A stretch of 36,014 bases of DNA. Origin: Sphingobacteriales bacterium (GTDB lineage Bacteria > Bacteroidota > Bacteroidia > Chitinophagales > Chitinophagaceae). The position numbers and the translations under genes are program-made. The stretch covers positions 1 through 36,014 of the forward strand of contig REAR01000077.1 in NCBI GenBank assembly GCA_004295245.1, read 5' to 3'. Below are positions 9,195-17,627 of this stretch, one piece after another (position 1 is the first letter of the stretch; each line of letters begins with the position of its first letter). The notes under the pieces were generated by a model. That model was not told the origin of the DNA and made no database searches. It saw only the letters and a program-made list of their open reading frames with translations.

Positions 9195-10289
9195 ATGGTT
9201 AACTGGTACGAAATAAATGACTGCACCCAGCTAGACTCTCCAGCCCTGGTGGTATTTACTGACCGTGTACAACACAATATTGCAGAAGCTATTAAAATGA
9301 TTGGCGACGTTACCCGGTTGCGACCACATGTAAAAACGCATAAGTCAGCACAAGCAACAGCATTATTATTACAGGCAGGCATTACTAAATTTAAATGTGC
9401 CACCATTGCAGAGGCAGAAATGCTGGCACAATGCCAGGCACCAGATGTTTTATTAGCGTACCAACCCACCGGACCTAAACTACAACGCTTTATCAACCTT
9501 ATAAAAAAATATCCGGCTACACAGTTCTCTTGTCTTACAGACAATATCGTGGCAGCAACAGAACAGTCAGCAGCTTTTGCAGCTGCTCAACTTACCATAC
9601 CCGTATTTATTGATTTAAATGTAGGCATGAACCGCACTGGCATTTTGCCCAATAAAGATGCCATAGCATTAGCCAACCAATGCAAGGCTTTGGATGGAAT
9701 GCTATTAAAGGGTTTGCATGCTTACGATGGCCATATAAGAGACACAGACTTTGCAACCAAAAAAGAAAAATGTGATGTTGTCTATGAGCAGGTTATTACT
9801 TTAAATAATCAATTGCAATTGCCCGTAATTATTATGGGTGGCTCGCCCAGTTTTTCTGTGCATTGCAAAAGAAACAATATTGAATGCAGCCCCGGTACTT
9901 TTATTTACTGGGATAAAGGGTATAGCCATCTTTGCTCCGAACAAAATTTTTTACCCGCAGCAGTTTTAATTACCCGTGTTATTTCTTTACCTGCCGCTGA
10001 TAAAATCTGTCTCGATTTAGGGCATAAATCTGTTGCAGCAGAAAATGAAATGAGTCGTAGAGTTTTTTTCTTAAATGCTCCCGAACTGCAGCCAATAAGC
10101 CAAAGCGAAGAGCACCTGGTAGTAGCTGCACCAGAAAATCATACTTATAAAACCGGAAGTATTTTATATGCATTGCCTTTTCATATTTGCCCAACAGTAG
10201 CCCTTTATGAAAAAGTAGTTACTTGTAAAAACGGCAATATTACAGGCACCTGGCAAAATATAGCAAGAGACAGAATACTCACTATTTGA
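9195..10289 (+). CDS. D-threonine aldolase / D-serine dehydratase-like PLP enzyme (fold type III)
   Basis: Cytoplasmic enzyme of 364 aa of the alanine-racemase-like (fold III) D-TA family. The PLP site is RPHVKTHKS (residues 43-51), and one lysine of KTHK forms the Schiff base. The barrel shows FIDLNVGMNRTG and GLHAYDGH. Near the C-terminus PFHICPT provides His330 and Cys332, placed like the zinc pair of chicken D-serine dehydratase and the metal ligands of D-threonine aldolases. It should cleave or deaminate a D-beta-hydroxy amino acid. The His-x-Cys pair slightly favours the dehydratase-like branch, but activity cannot be assigned from sequence. The start ATG lies 2 bp after the RidA stop. 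Confidence 0.87.
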   Translation: MVNWYEINDCTQLDSPALVVFTDRVQHNIAEAIKMIGDVTRLRPHVKTHKSAQATALLLQAGITKFKCATIAEAEMLAQCQAPDVLLAYQPTGPKLQRFINLIKKYPATQFSCLTDNIVAATEQSAAFAAAQLTIPVFIDLNVGMNRTGILPNKDAIALANQCKALDGMLLKGLHAYDGHIRDTDFATKKEKCDVVYEQVITLNNQLQLPVIIMGGSPSFSVHCKRNNIECSPGTFIYWDKGYSHLCSEQNFLPAAVLITRVISLPAADKICLDLGHKSVAAENEMSRRVFFLNAPELQPISQSEEHLVVAAPENHTYKTGSILYALPFHICPTVALYEKVVTCKNGNITGTWQNIARDRILTI

Positions 10290-10300
10290 ACCCATCATGT

Positions 10301-11371
10301 ATGTTTATTATAGATGCACACTTAGATTTATCGATGAATGCCATGGAATGGAACCGCAATCTTCAGTTAGATGTAGCAGCCATCCGCCAACGTGAAGAAG
10401 GATTAACTGATAAACCAGACCGCGGCAAGAATACGGTTTCATTGCCTGCTTTACGAAAAGGTAATATAGGTTTAGTAGTTGCTACACAAATAGCCAGATA
10501 CGTAGCCCATGAAAGTAAATTATCCGGCTGGCACTCGCCCCAGCAAGCATGGGCGCAAACACAAGGACAGTTGGCCTGGTATAAGGCTATGGAAGCACAA
10601 GGCGAAATGATACAAATAAAAGACAGCAAATCTTTAAAGATACATCTAGACCAATGGAATGACGGCAGCCCAACTGAGGGAAAACCTGTTGGCTATATTT
10701 TAAGTTTAGAGGGTGCCGATTCCTTTATTAACATTGAATATTTGGAAACCGCTTACCAATACGGATTAAGGGCTGTTGGTCCGGCGCATTACGGCCCCGG
10801 CCGTTATGCCAATGGTACTGATGCAACAGGCACCATGAATGCGGAAGGATTGGCGCTTCTAAAAAAAATGGAAGCACTGAATATTATTTTAGATGCCACC
10901 CATTTATGTGATGATGCTTTTTGGCAGGCCATGGATCATTTTAACGGTCATGTGTGGGCCAGCCATAATAATTGCAGAAGCCTGGTAAACCATAACCGGC
11001 AGTTTAGTGATGAGCAATTAAAAACTTTAATTGAAAGAGATGCTGTTATTGGAGCTGCTTTTGATGCGTGGATGATAGTGCCGGGTTGGGCTAAGGGACA
11101 ATCAACACCGCAACAGATGAATTGTACTATGAACCGGATTATAGATCATATTGACCATATTTGCCAGTTGGCAGGTAACAGTTTGCATGTGGGCATTGGT
11201 TCTGATTTAGATGGTGCTTTTGGCAAAGAACAATCTCCGGCAGATATTGATACGATTGCCGATTTACAAAAAATGGAAAAATTACTAGCGCAACGTGGCT
11301 ATAACAATGCTGATGTAAAAAACATACTGCATCAAAACTGGATTCGCTTTTTACAAAAAGCCTGGAAATAA
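10301..11371 (+). CDS. Membrane dipeptidase-like metallopeptidase (peptidase M19)
   Basis: Protein of 356 aa from the ATG at 10301. An in-frame TTG at 10286 overlaps the previous stop codon and is less likely. The M19 metal ligands are all visible: His7 and Asp9 in DAHLDL, Glu137 in SLEGAD, His201 in DATHL, His222 in ASHNN, and Asp302 in GIGSDLDG. Their spacing is like that of renal dipeptidase. M19 enzymes cleave dipeptides, commonly accepting a D-residue at the C-terminal position; some are D-aminoacylases. There is no signal peptide, so it probably acts in the cytoplasm on imported peptides. Last gene of the operon, 11 bp after the PLP enzyme. Together the genes suggest release of a D-amino acid followed by its breakdown. 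Confidence 0.92.
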   Translation: MFIIDAHLDLSMNAMEWNRNLQLDVAAIRQREEGLTDKPDRGKNTVSLPALRKGNIGLVVATQIARYVAHESKLSGWHSPQQAWAQTQGQLAWYKAMEAQGEMIQIKDSKSLKIHLDQWNDGSPTEGKPVGYILSLEGADSFINIEYLETAYQYGLRAVGPAHYGPGRYANGTDATGTMNAEGLALLKKMEALNIILDATHLCDDAFWQAMDHFNGHVWASHNNCRSLVNHNRQFSDEQLKTLIERDAVIGAAFDAWMIVPGWAKGQSTPQQMNCTMNRIIDHIDHICQLAGNSLHVGIGSDLDGAFGKEQSPADIDTIADLQKMEKLLAQRGYNNADVKNILHQNWIRFLQKAWK

Positions 11372-11374
11372 AAA

Positions 11375-11449
11375 ACCGGCTTTTGCTGCCAGTTGCACTG
11401 CCGTTGAAGTGAGTGACACAACAATGGTGCATAGCGAACAAAAGCCGGT
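11375..11449. terminator. Long hairpin between convergent genes, with REP-like copy D inside
   Basis: A perfect 11-bp inverted repeat, ACCGGCTTTTG (11375-11385) and CAAAAGCCGGT (11439-11449), bounds the gap between two converging genes, so it could terminate both. The loop holds a diverged REP-like core GTTGAAGTGAGTGACACAAC at 11403-11422. Flanking A-runs give U-runs on the minus transcript. Confidence 0.5.
11403..11430 (-). repeat. REP-like repeat, copy D (diverged)
   Basis: GAAGTGAGTGACACAAC followed by AATGGTGC is a variant of AAGTGTGCGACGCAAC plus GATG. The same variant core recurs in copy Q at 32975. Confidence 0.5.
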
Positions 11450-11472
11450 ATCAAATAAAAAAATCTACTTAC

Positions 11473-13800
11473 TTATTTTTTATTTTTTTGAAACTGTTGT
11501 GTGCGGGCATCTTTAATAATGCCTTTAAAATTTAAACCAAAACCAAAATCGTACACATTGCCTTCGCTGTCTTTGTAGCATTGCATATCGTGTGGTTTGT
11601 CTTCAAATTGTTTTTCTACCACCTGCATAGAAGCGGGCATTTGCATAGGCAATAAACCAGAAGGTGCCACAACACCTGTCATAATATCTAATAAAGCCTG
11701 GTCTTGCACACCAAAGCTTAGCAGTATAGCATTGCTTTGTTTTTCTATTTCAGAAAACACCATGGGGTTGTTGATATTAACTGCCACAATAACCGGCTTT
11801 CCTTTCATCTTCTCTTGTGTTTCTGTTACCATTTTTAAATCAGAAATATTAGACGCCTCTACGGTTTTATCTTTATAACCCCGGTTGGTAAATTTTTCTA
11901 ACGGATCTCCGCCGGCAATACTGGTGGCTCTTGCCTCTGTTGCAGTATAACTACCGTATTGTAAGCTGATGGGCAGGTAACCATTGCCACCGGCTTTTGC
12001 ATCTTCTGCTTTATAACCATTGCCTGTAGCTGGGTTATCAATAAACACCAATGCATAATCTGCTTCATCTGGGTTTTCGGTTACATTAAAATATTTTTTT
12101 ACAATATCTAAATTAACAGGTGAGCCATTAAACTCTGGTGTGGGAAAACCCAAAAAATGACGGCCTGCAGGGCGATAGCGCTTAGGTATGTATACCGTTT
12201 TGTTTTTTTGCAAAGGCAAAACATTGCTTTTGTTTTTTAACATAACCACGGACTTTAGCTGTGCCTGATAACCTGCATTCATAAATGCTGGCTTGCCTAC
12301 AATAGTTTTAGAAACCGCCGGATTGAGATAAGGATTTTCAAACATGCCGGTATTAAAAATATTACGCAGCAATCTTACCGCCGATGCTTCAAAACGGGCA
12401 CGCATCCATGCTTCGCCTTTTTCTTTAACGCCCATTTTATAGGCCTCTATTACCGGCCCTGCATCATTGTTACCACCAAACTGATCTACCCCTGCCATTA
12501 ATATTTTATAATGTCTTTCTGCAACCGTTAATTTTTCTACGCCCCATGGTTTGCCGGTAATAAATACATCAATGGCTGTTTCATCGCCTGTAACCAACCA
12601 ATCTGTACATACCACGCCATCATACTTGTATTTAGTGCGCAGCAAATCTGTAATAATGTATTTATTGTAATTGTTGGCAACGTTTTCATTATTCTTTACA
12701 TCCTGATTATAAGAAATGGTGTAATACGGCATCACCGCAGAAGCCATTTTTGTTTTGCCATTTAGTTTAAAAGCGCCTTGTGTAAATGGCACCATGTGCT
12801 CATTAAAATTATTACCGGGGTAAACCGCATACTTTCCAAAACCAAAATGCGCATCACGTCCGGCCTCTCCGCTGCCTCCGCCGGGCCAATGTTTTACCAT
12901 AGCGTTTACACTGGCATAGCCCCAACCATTGCCAATTTCGTTTTTTCCTGATGATGTTTGAAAACCATCTACATAAGCTTTTGCCATTGCAGCAGCCAAT
13001 GCGGGGTCTTCTCCAAACGTACCATTAAAACGATTCCAGCGTGGGTCTGTAGCAATATCTATTTGTGGAGACAATGCGGTGCTGATGCCCAATGCACGAT
13101 ACTCTTGTGCGGCAATGGCACCAAATTGTTTTACCAACGCGGCATCAAAACTGGCGGCCATACCCAATGATGTTGGCCACATAGAAATGGCGCCGCCGGC
13201 ACCCGCATTAAACTCTGCATTGGCACTGGTGCCATGGCGTGGGTCTGAACTGTTATTGGCCGGAATACCCAAGCCATTGCCTTCTACCAAGGCCTGCACA
13301 TTATTATTCCATGCAGCCGCTACTTCTGCAGAGGTTACAGTAGTAATTAATACATGGCGCAAATTATCTTTTATTAAAAATTCTTTTTGCTGATCGCTCA
13401 GGTCTGATGGGTTGACACCACTTTCTTCAAACGACTTGCCATTATACGTGCCGGCAAAAAAACCACGGCTGCTGGTAGGTATGGCCTGGTGGCGGCTGTA
13501 TAACATTAAACCCGCAATCTGCTCTACGGTCATTTTAGAAGCAAGGTCTTTCGCTCTAACGTCAACCGGCAGGCGCCAGTCTTCATACTTATCCAGCTGC
13601 CCGTTTTTATTCAGGTCTTTAAATGCAAAACCATCTTTGGTAATAATTTTTACCCCCGATGCAGGTGCATAACCCAACACTTTACCACCGGTATTATTTA
13701 CAATAGAAAACATGCCTTGCGGCTGTTCACTCCATTTTTGCTGCGCCATTAATGCAGGGCTGCTTACTAATAAAGCAATGGTTAATTTCAAATATTTCAT
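11473..13800 (-). CDS. Secreted GH3 family beta-glycosidase
   Basis: Exported glycoside hydrolase of 775 aa from the ATG at 13800; an upstream extension to 13830 is not needed. Signal peptide MKYLKLTIALLVSSPALMAQ. The GH3 N-terminal barrel shows ALSPQIDIATDPRWNR and FGEDP, then KHWPG (residues 306-310). The likely nucleophile is Asp403 in GVVCTDW. The C-terminal alpha/beta sandwich is present (PVIVAVNINNP, GVVAPSGLLP), and the acid/base usually lies there. Before the barrel, residues 62-73 read DLNKNGQLDKYE, a textbook EF-hand-type calcium loop. It probably releases beta-linked sugars from oligosaccharides in the periplasm. The substrate is unknown and no SusC/D pair is next to it. A single gene, with a hairpin at its 3' end and repeats E and F upstream. 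Confidence 0.92.
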   Translation of the reverse strand: MKYLKLTIALLVSSPALMAQQKWSEQPQGMFSIVNNTGGKVLGYAPASGVKIITKDGFAFKDLNKNGQLDKYEDWRLPVDVRAKDLASKMTVEQIAGLMLYSRHQAIPTSSRGFFAGTYNGKSFEESGVNPSDLSDQQKEFLIKDNLRHVLITTVTSAEVAAAWNNNVQALVEGNGLGIPANNSSDPRHGTSANAEFNAGAGGAISMWPTSLGMAASFDAALVKQFGAIAAQEYRALGISTALSPQIDIATDPRWNRFNGTFGEDPALAAAMAKAYVDGFQTSSGKNEIGNGWGYASVNAMVKHWPGGGSGEAGRDAHFGFGKYAVYPGNNFNEHMVPFTQGAFKLNGKTKMASAVMPYYTISYNQDVKNNENVANNYNKYIITDLLRTKYKYDGVVCTDWLVTGDETAIDVFITGKPWGVEKLTVAERHYKILMAGVDQFGGNNDAGPVIEAYKMGVKEKGEAWMRARFEASAVRLLRNIFNTGMFENPYLNPAVSKTIVGKPAFMNAGYQAQLKSVVMLKNKSNVLPLQKNKTVYIPKRYRPAGRHFLGFPTPEFNGSPVNLDIVKKYFNVTENPDEADYALVFIDNPATGNGYKAEDAKAGGNGYLPISLQYGSYTATEARATSIAGGDPLEKFTNRGYKDKTVEASNISDLKMVTETQEKMKGKPVIVAVNINNPMVFSEIEKQSNAILLSFGVQDQALLDIMTGVVAPSGLLPMQMPASMQVVEKQFEDKPHDMQCYKDSEGNVYDFGFGLNFKGIIKDARTQQFQKNKK

Positions 13801-13850
13801 TACAAGCAATTTTTGTGGTGTAAAAAACAACTATTTATTTTTTTGTACTG

Positions 13851-13896
13851 GCATGGCTACTCCGGTCGGCAGCCTTGCGTCGCACCCTTCAACAGT
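13851..13896 (+). repeat. REP-like repeat, copy E
   Basis: Core TTGCGTCGCACCCTT at 13875-13889 followed by CAACAG, preceded by CTCCGGTCGGCAGCC. Forms an inverted pair with copy F. Between them lies a near-perfect 12-bp inverted repeat, GCTGAGTGATCA (13927-13938) with TGACCACTCAGC (13981-13992), so the 13851-14072 segment could fold into one long hairpin. Confidence 0.7.
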
Positions 13897-14030
13897 AACA
13901 ACTACTTCAGCAATTAACAATACAGTGCTGAGTGATCAATGAAAAGTAAAACATCTGCCAACGTTTTTATCGCTCGTCACTGACCACTCAGCAGGTACAA
14001 AAAAGCCCAATTTAGTACTGCGGCTAACTG

Positions 14031-14072
14031 GTGCGACGCAACGGTGCTGCCCAAAGAACTACTGCCGGAAAC
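14031..14072 (-). repeat. REP-like repeat, copy F
   Basis: Core GTGCGACGCAAC at 14031-14042, followed by GGTGCTGCC and ending CTACTGCCGGAAAC. Inverted partner of copy E, in the gap between the GH3 gene and the TIM-barrel gene. Confidence 0.7.
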
Positions 14073-14078
14073 AGAAAA

Positions 14079-14981
14079 TTATTTCAGCATTTTACTTAAA
14101 TAAGCATGGCTGCTGGTAATGCTGGCCATAGCGTCTTTTGGCATATCATGTTCTATAAAGAAATGTTTCATACCAGCTGTTTTTGCGGCGGCAAAAATTC
14201 TTTTATAATCAATAGTGCCTTCGCCAACCGGTAAAATATTGTTCATTTCTTTATCTAAATCTTTTACATGCCATAGCGGAAAGCGGCCCGGATGCTGTTT
14301 AAACAGTGCTACAGGATCTTTGCCTCCTTTGGTAGCCCATGCAAGGTCCAGCTCCATCTTCATAGTAGTTTGAGACAACATCATTTCATAGGGTATCTGT
14401 CCTTCTACTGCTCTAAATTCTGCATCGTGATTGTGATAGGCAAAACCAATACCTGCTTTTTTACAGGCTTCATCTGTTTTATTTAATACCGCTATAGAAG
14501 TTTTAATATCATCTAACGTTGTAATGGGTGTGCTGGCGCATACCAGGTATTTAACACCGCCTTCTGCAGCTTCATCAACCAGCTCTTGCATATTATCTCT
14601 AAGGTTACGCATTGGCGGAATAACAATGGGCTTACCATCAGCATCGGTAGGCAACTTGGCACCGGGGGGTAATTTGAAAGGGGCGCCAATAGTATGGTGC
14701 GATTTCCAACTCATACCCATATCTTTTAAAAGAGCAGCAAACTCCTTTGGTTTTAAACCATAGTAACCACCTTTTTTACTGAAGGCAGATTCTATTTCAG
14801 TAAAGCCAACACCTGCAATTTTTTTTAAGGTGCCGTTTACATCTTCATCAATACTATTAAAAAAAGTAAATAACTGCAGGCCAAAAGCTGGTTTTGCATT
14901 CCAGTCAAACGGCAAATTGTTCAGCAACAAACCACCTACTGTGGCCGCACTGGTTGTTTTTAAAAATTGTCTGCGTTGCAT
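14079..14981 (-). CDS. Tat-exported sugar phosphate isomerase/epimerase-like TIM-barrel protein
   Basis: Protein of 300 aa of the xylose-isomerase-like TIM-barrel superfamily (AP_endonuc_2 type). The N-terminus has a twin-arginine motif, RRQFLKTTSAATVGG, so it is probably folded in the cytoplasm and exported to the periplasm. Barrel landmarks are GFTEIESAF, SHHTIGAPF, FAYHNHDAEF, KMELDLAWATKGG, WHVKDLD and FFIEHDMP. The acidic and histidine residues in HNHDAEF, ELDLAW and HVKDLD are the usual metal ligands. Such proteins in Bacteroidota are often annotated as sugar isomerases, but few have known substrates. It starts 11 bp after the double esterase, so the two should form an operon. Function in polysaccharide or sugar breakdown is inference. 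Confidence 0.87.
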   Translation of the reverse strand: MQRRQFLKTTSAATVGGLLLNNLPFDWNAKPAFGLQLFTFFNSIDEDVNGTLKKIAGVGFTEIESAFSKKGGYYGLKPKEFAALLKDMGMSWKSHHTIGAPFKLPPGAKLPTDADGKPIVIPPMRNLRDNMQELVDEAAEGGVKYLVCASTPITTLDDIKTSIAVLNKTDEACKKAGIGFAYHNHDAEFRAVEGQIPYEMMLSQTTMKMELDLAWATKGGKDPVALFKQHPGRFPLWHVKDLDKEMNNILPVGEGTIDYKRIFAAAKTAGMKHFFIEHDMPKDAMASITSSHAYLSKMLK

Positions 14982-14992
14982 AGTAGTTTGTT

Positions 14993-16612
14993 TTATTTTT
15001 TACGTTTTTGTTGCAGCATCCAGTTGAGGTATTCAGGGTCGGCAAATACATTATCCCAACTGTTATGATTTACCCCCGGATATTCTGTGTATTTAACAGC
15101 AACCTTTAATGCTTTTAATTTTTCCACCATCATGCGTGAATTTTTTACATCCACCACCACATCTGCATCTCCATGAAAAACCCAGAACGGAATTTTTGTA
15201 ACACGTTTATCATAGTTGGCAGCATCACCTACTCCGCATATTGGTAAGGCAGCAGCATACAAATTGGGGTAGCGGTATACCGACTCGAAAGTACCCATGC
15301 CGCCCATTGACAAACCACTGATGTATACACGGCTTTTATCTACTGCTTCTTCTGCTATTAATTGCTTTACCAAATCATTGGCTGCCACTAATGGCCAATT
15401 AGGGGTTGCGCTATAATCTACTTCAATTTTAAAAGGCTGTGTGGTGCGGTCTATTTTAGCGCTGGCCCAATACGTATCATCTGCACACTGTGGCATTACT
15501 ACAATAGCCTGAAAGTTTTTGCGGTTAGCGTCTGTAAGAAACAATTTGGCGCCATGTGTTAATTGCTTTTCGTTGTCACTGCCTCTCTCTCCGCCACCAT
15601 GCAGTAGTAAAAGCAGCGGGTATTTTTTTGTTTTGTCATATCCTTCCGGATATAAAATACGGTAAGGCAATTTTTTTCCATCTGCTGCCGGAAACTCTTT
15701 CTTTTCAAATAAGGCAAAAGCCGGATTGTGTGCCGCTTTTTTTAATAAGCCCTGCATATCCAGCCAATCATTAAACCGCTCTATCCAATTATCAGACGGC
15801 AGGTTTTGCTTGCGCATACCAAAGCCATGACCACCTTTGGCATACATATGTAGTTCTGCAGGCACTTGCGCTGCTGTCCATTTTTTGTATAAACCTATAC
15901 TATGGGGCGCTAATGCTAACCCATCATCTGTGGCGGCTGCAATAAATAATGGCGGTGCATCTTTACTTACATTACCCATCATTTCTTCTGTAAAAAAAGC
16001 ATAAATGGGTGCGGCAAAATTGGGTTTATCTGTCTCGCTGTAATTAAACAATGTACCTGAGGTAACCGTGCCGCCAGCAGAAAAACCCATAATACCAATC
16101 CGCTCTGGGTTAATATTAAAATCTAATGCATACTTGCGTACATAAGCAATGGCCGCTTTACCATCCGCAATAGCTAGCGGAATTACTGCGGCATTCGCAT
16201 CATTAAACTCTTTCTTGCCCCATTTTTCCAACACTTCTGCAACGGGGTCGGTAGTAAGGCTTTGTGCCAAACGATATTTTAATACAAAGCAGGTAATGCC
16301 TTTTTGTGTTAACCATTTTGCCACATCATATCCTTCGCTATCTATAGACAGTGCATGAAAGGCACCTCCCGGGCAAATAATTATAGCCGTACCGTTTGCT
16401 TTAGCTGCATCCGGGCTAAACACTGTTAAAGTAGGTTTACTTACATTATACACCACTTTGGTTTGCCAGGCATTCTTATCGTTCTCAGCTTCATTCCACG
16501 TCCAGTTTTCAGAACCCGGTGCGGCACCTGTATATAATTGTATCACTTTTTGCTGTGCAATAACTGCAACAACCATAAACAACGTAAGCGCAATAGAAAA
16601 TATCTTTTTCAT
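14993..16612 (-). CDS. Secreted tandem alpha/beta-hydrolase (two esterase domains)
   Basis: Exported protein of 539 aa with signal peptide MKKIFSIALTLFMVVAVIAQ. Domain 1 (about residues 25-290) resembles acetyl-xylan/BD-FAE-type esterases: oxyanion region ICPGGAFHAL, nucleophile Ser178 in GFSAG, a likely acid near Asp229, and His262 in GGHGFG. Domain 2 (about 300-536) resembles PHB-depolymerase/carboxylesterase-type hydrolases: LLLLLHGGGERG, Ser435 in GLSMG, Asp484 in GDADVVV and His516 in VNHNSW. Both catalytic triads look intact, so this could be a bifunctional carbohydrate esterase. It is followed 11 bp later by the Tat-exported TIM-barrel gene, and a GH3 gene lies beyond. The set suggests breakdown of an acylated plant glycan; the substrate is not shown by the sequence. 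Confidence 0.9.
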   Translation of the reverse strand: MKKIFSIALTLFMVVAVIAQQKVIQLYTGAAPGSENWTWNEAENDKNAWQTKVVYNVSKPTLTVFSPDAAKANGTAIIICPGGAFHALSIDSEGYDVAKWLTQKGITCFVLKYRLAQSLTTDPVAEVLEKWGKKEFNDANAAVIPLAIADGKAAIAYVRKYALDFNINPERIGIMGFSAGGTVTSGTLFNYSETDKPNFAAPIYAFFTEEMMGNVSKDAPPLFIAAATDDGLALAPHSIGLYKKWTAAQVPAELHMYAKGGHGFGMRKQNLPSDNWIERFNDWLDMQGLLKKAAHNPAFALFEKKEFPAADGKKLPYRILYPEGYDKTKKYPLLLLLHGGGERGSDNEKQLTHGAKLFLTDANRKNFQAIVVMPQCADDTYWASAKIDRTTQPFKIEVDYSATPNWPLVAANDLVKQLIAEEAVDKSRVYISGLSMGGMGTFESVYRYPNLYAAALPICGVGDAANYDKRVTKIPFWVFHGDADVVVDVKNSRMMVEKLKALKVAVKYTEYPGVNHNSWDNVFADPEYLNWMLQQKRKK

Positions 16613-16654
16613 ATAAAAGCAATTGTTGTTTAAATATAAAACTAATTCAAGCCA

Positions 16655-16680
16655 AATCCCCCTGCAGCAGCAGAGGGATT
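16655..16680 (-). promoter_or_regulatory. Hairpin in the leader of the double-esterase operon
   Basis: AATCCCCCTGC and GCAGAGGGATT form an 11-bp stem with one mismatch and a 4-base AGCA loop, 43 bp upstream of the esterase start codon. There is no U-run right after it on the minus strand, so it is not a classic terminator. It may be a leader structure or an operator. Function is unknown. Confidence 0.3.
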
Positions 16681-16895
16681 GCTAACATTGATAATATACC
16701 AATCACTGCTTTAATAAAAATTATTGATGCAACTGAAGGCTTTTTCAACTACAATTCGCTTTCACACTCCGGTTTATTTCAACAAGTGTTTGAATGCAGC
16801 AATCCTTGCTGTAAATTTCTATTTAAAAAGCACCAAAGCAATTTGATAATAGTCAAATAATAAATAGCCTGCCACTGCAATACAATACAGAAATA

Positions 16896-16958
16896 ATACC
16901 AGCAGCATCGCTCCGATTTGGCATTGTTGCGTCGCAATCCTTTCAGCAGTTGTAGTAC
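16896..16958 (+). repeat. REP-like repeat, copy G
   Basis: Starts ATACCAGCAGCATCG, with core GTTGCGTCGCAATCCTT at 16926-16942 followed by TCAGCAG. The core 3' half is diverged. Confidence 0.65.
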
Positions 16959-16968
16959 AATGAAACAA

Positions 16969-17532
16969 TTATTTATTAGCCCGTATACGGCTCAGGGTTT
17001 CTAAAGTAACACCCAAAAAAGAGGCAATATAAGTAAGCGGCACCCGCTGTATAATTTTAGGAGAAGATTGCATCAATCGCTCATAGCGTTGCTGTGCAAT
17101 TTCAAACTGTATTGAATCCATACGTATCTGAGAAAGTATTAAAGAACCTGTTACCATTTTGCGCAGCAAACGCTCTACATCATGGTAGCGGTCTGCCAGG
17201 TCCATAAAATCATCGTGGTGAATGCCATACACCACAGAAGGCTCCAGCGTATGAATTTGTAAATGGCTGGGGCGGCGTTTAAAAAAACTGGTAATAGAAA
17301 AAAAGAATTGCTCCTCTAATGCAATCCATTCAGTTATCTCTTTCCCGTTCTTGTGATAAAAAATCCGGGCCACTCCTTTTTCAATAAAATACAGATAATC
17401 TGAAACCGTATTTTCTTTTAATAAAAAAAAATCTTTAGGCACCGTCCAATGGTGCCATGCAGCCCTGAACACCTTCATGCTTTCTCCCGATAAAGGAGAC
17501 ATATCTGTTATCGCTTTTTGTAAGTTGTCCAC
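16969..17532 (-). CDS. Crp/Fnr family transcriptional regulator
   Basis: Cytoplasmic regulator of 187 aa. The start at 17532 is a GTG; the first in-frame ATG, at 17502, would remove ten residues. Residues about 20-120 form a cyclic-nucleotide-binding-type beta-roll (FLLKENTVSDYLYFIEKGVARIF, then KNGKEITEW). The C-terminus YERLMQSSP...VPLTYIASFLGVTLETLSRIR is the winged-helix DNA-binding part with the typical recognition helix. Length is normal for the short Bacteroidota Crp-like proteins (about 190 aa), many of which lack the residues needed to bind cAMP. No binding site can be assigned. The nearest possible targets are the TonB receptor upstream and the esterase operon downstream; this is inference from position. 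Confidence 0.9.
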   Translation of the reverse strand: MDNLQKAITDMSPLSGESMKVFRAAWHHWTVPKDFFLLKENTVSDYLYFIEKGVARIFYHKNGKEITEWIALEEQFFFSITSFFKRRPSHLQIHTLEPSVVYGIHHDDFMDLADRYHDVERLLRKMVTGSLILSQIRMDSIQFEIAQQRYERLMQSSPKIIQRVPLTYIASFLGVTLETLSRIRANK

Positions 17533-17591
17533 AGCAAGAATACGAACTCTAAATTAGTTGAAATCTGCTTCCCTTCCTTAGAAAAATAAAA

Positions 17592-17617
17592 AAGGGGAAT
17601 GTAAGAACATTCCCCTT
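17592..17617 (-). terminator. Rho-independent terminator of the TonB receptor gene
   Basis: A perfect 11-bp stem AAGGGGAATGT / ACATTCCCCTT with loop AAGA. Read on the minus strand it is followed by a U-rich run (complement of 17582-17591). It starts 10 bp after the receptor stop codon, so it ends that transcript before the Crp gene. Confidence 0.88.
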
Positions 17618-17627
17618 GCGCTTGCTG

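Larger units (their letters stand above)
16613..16968. other. 356-bp intergenic region between Crp regulator and double esterase
   Basis: Both flanking genes are on the minus strand, so this is the 3' region of the Crp gene and the leader of the esterase operon. It holds repeat copy G and the imperfect hairpin at 16655-16680. The rest is AT-rich and shows no ORF or RNA gene I can support. Confidence 0.5.
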
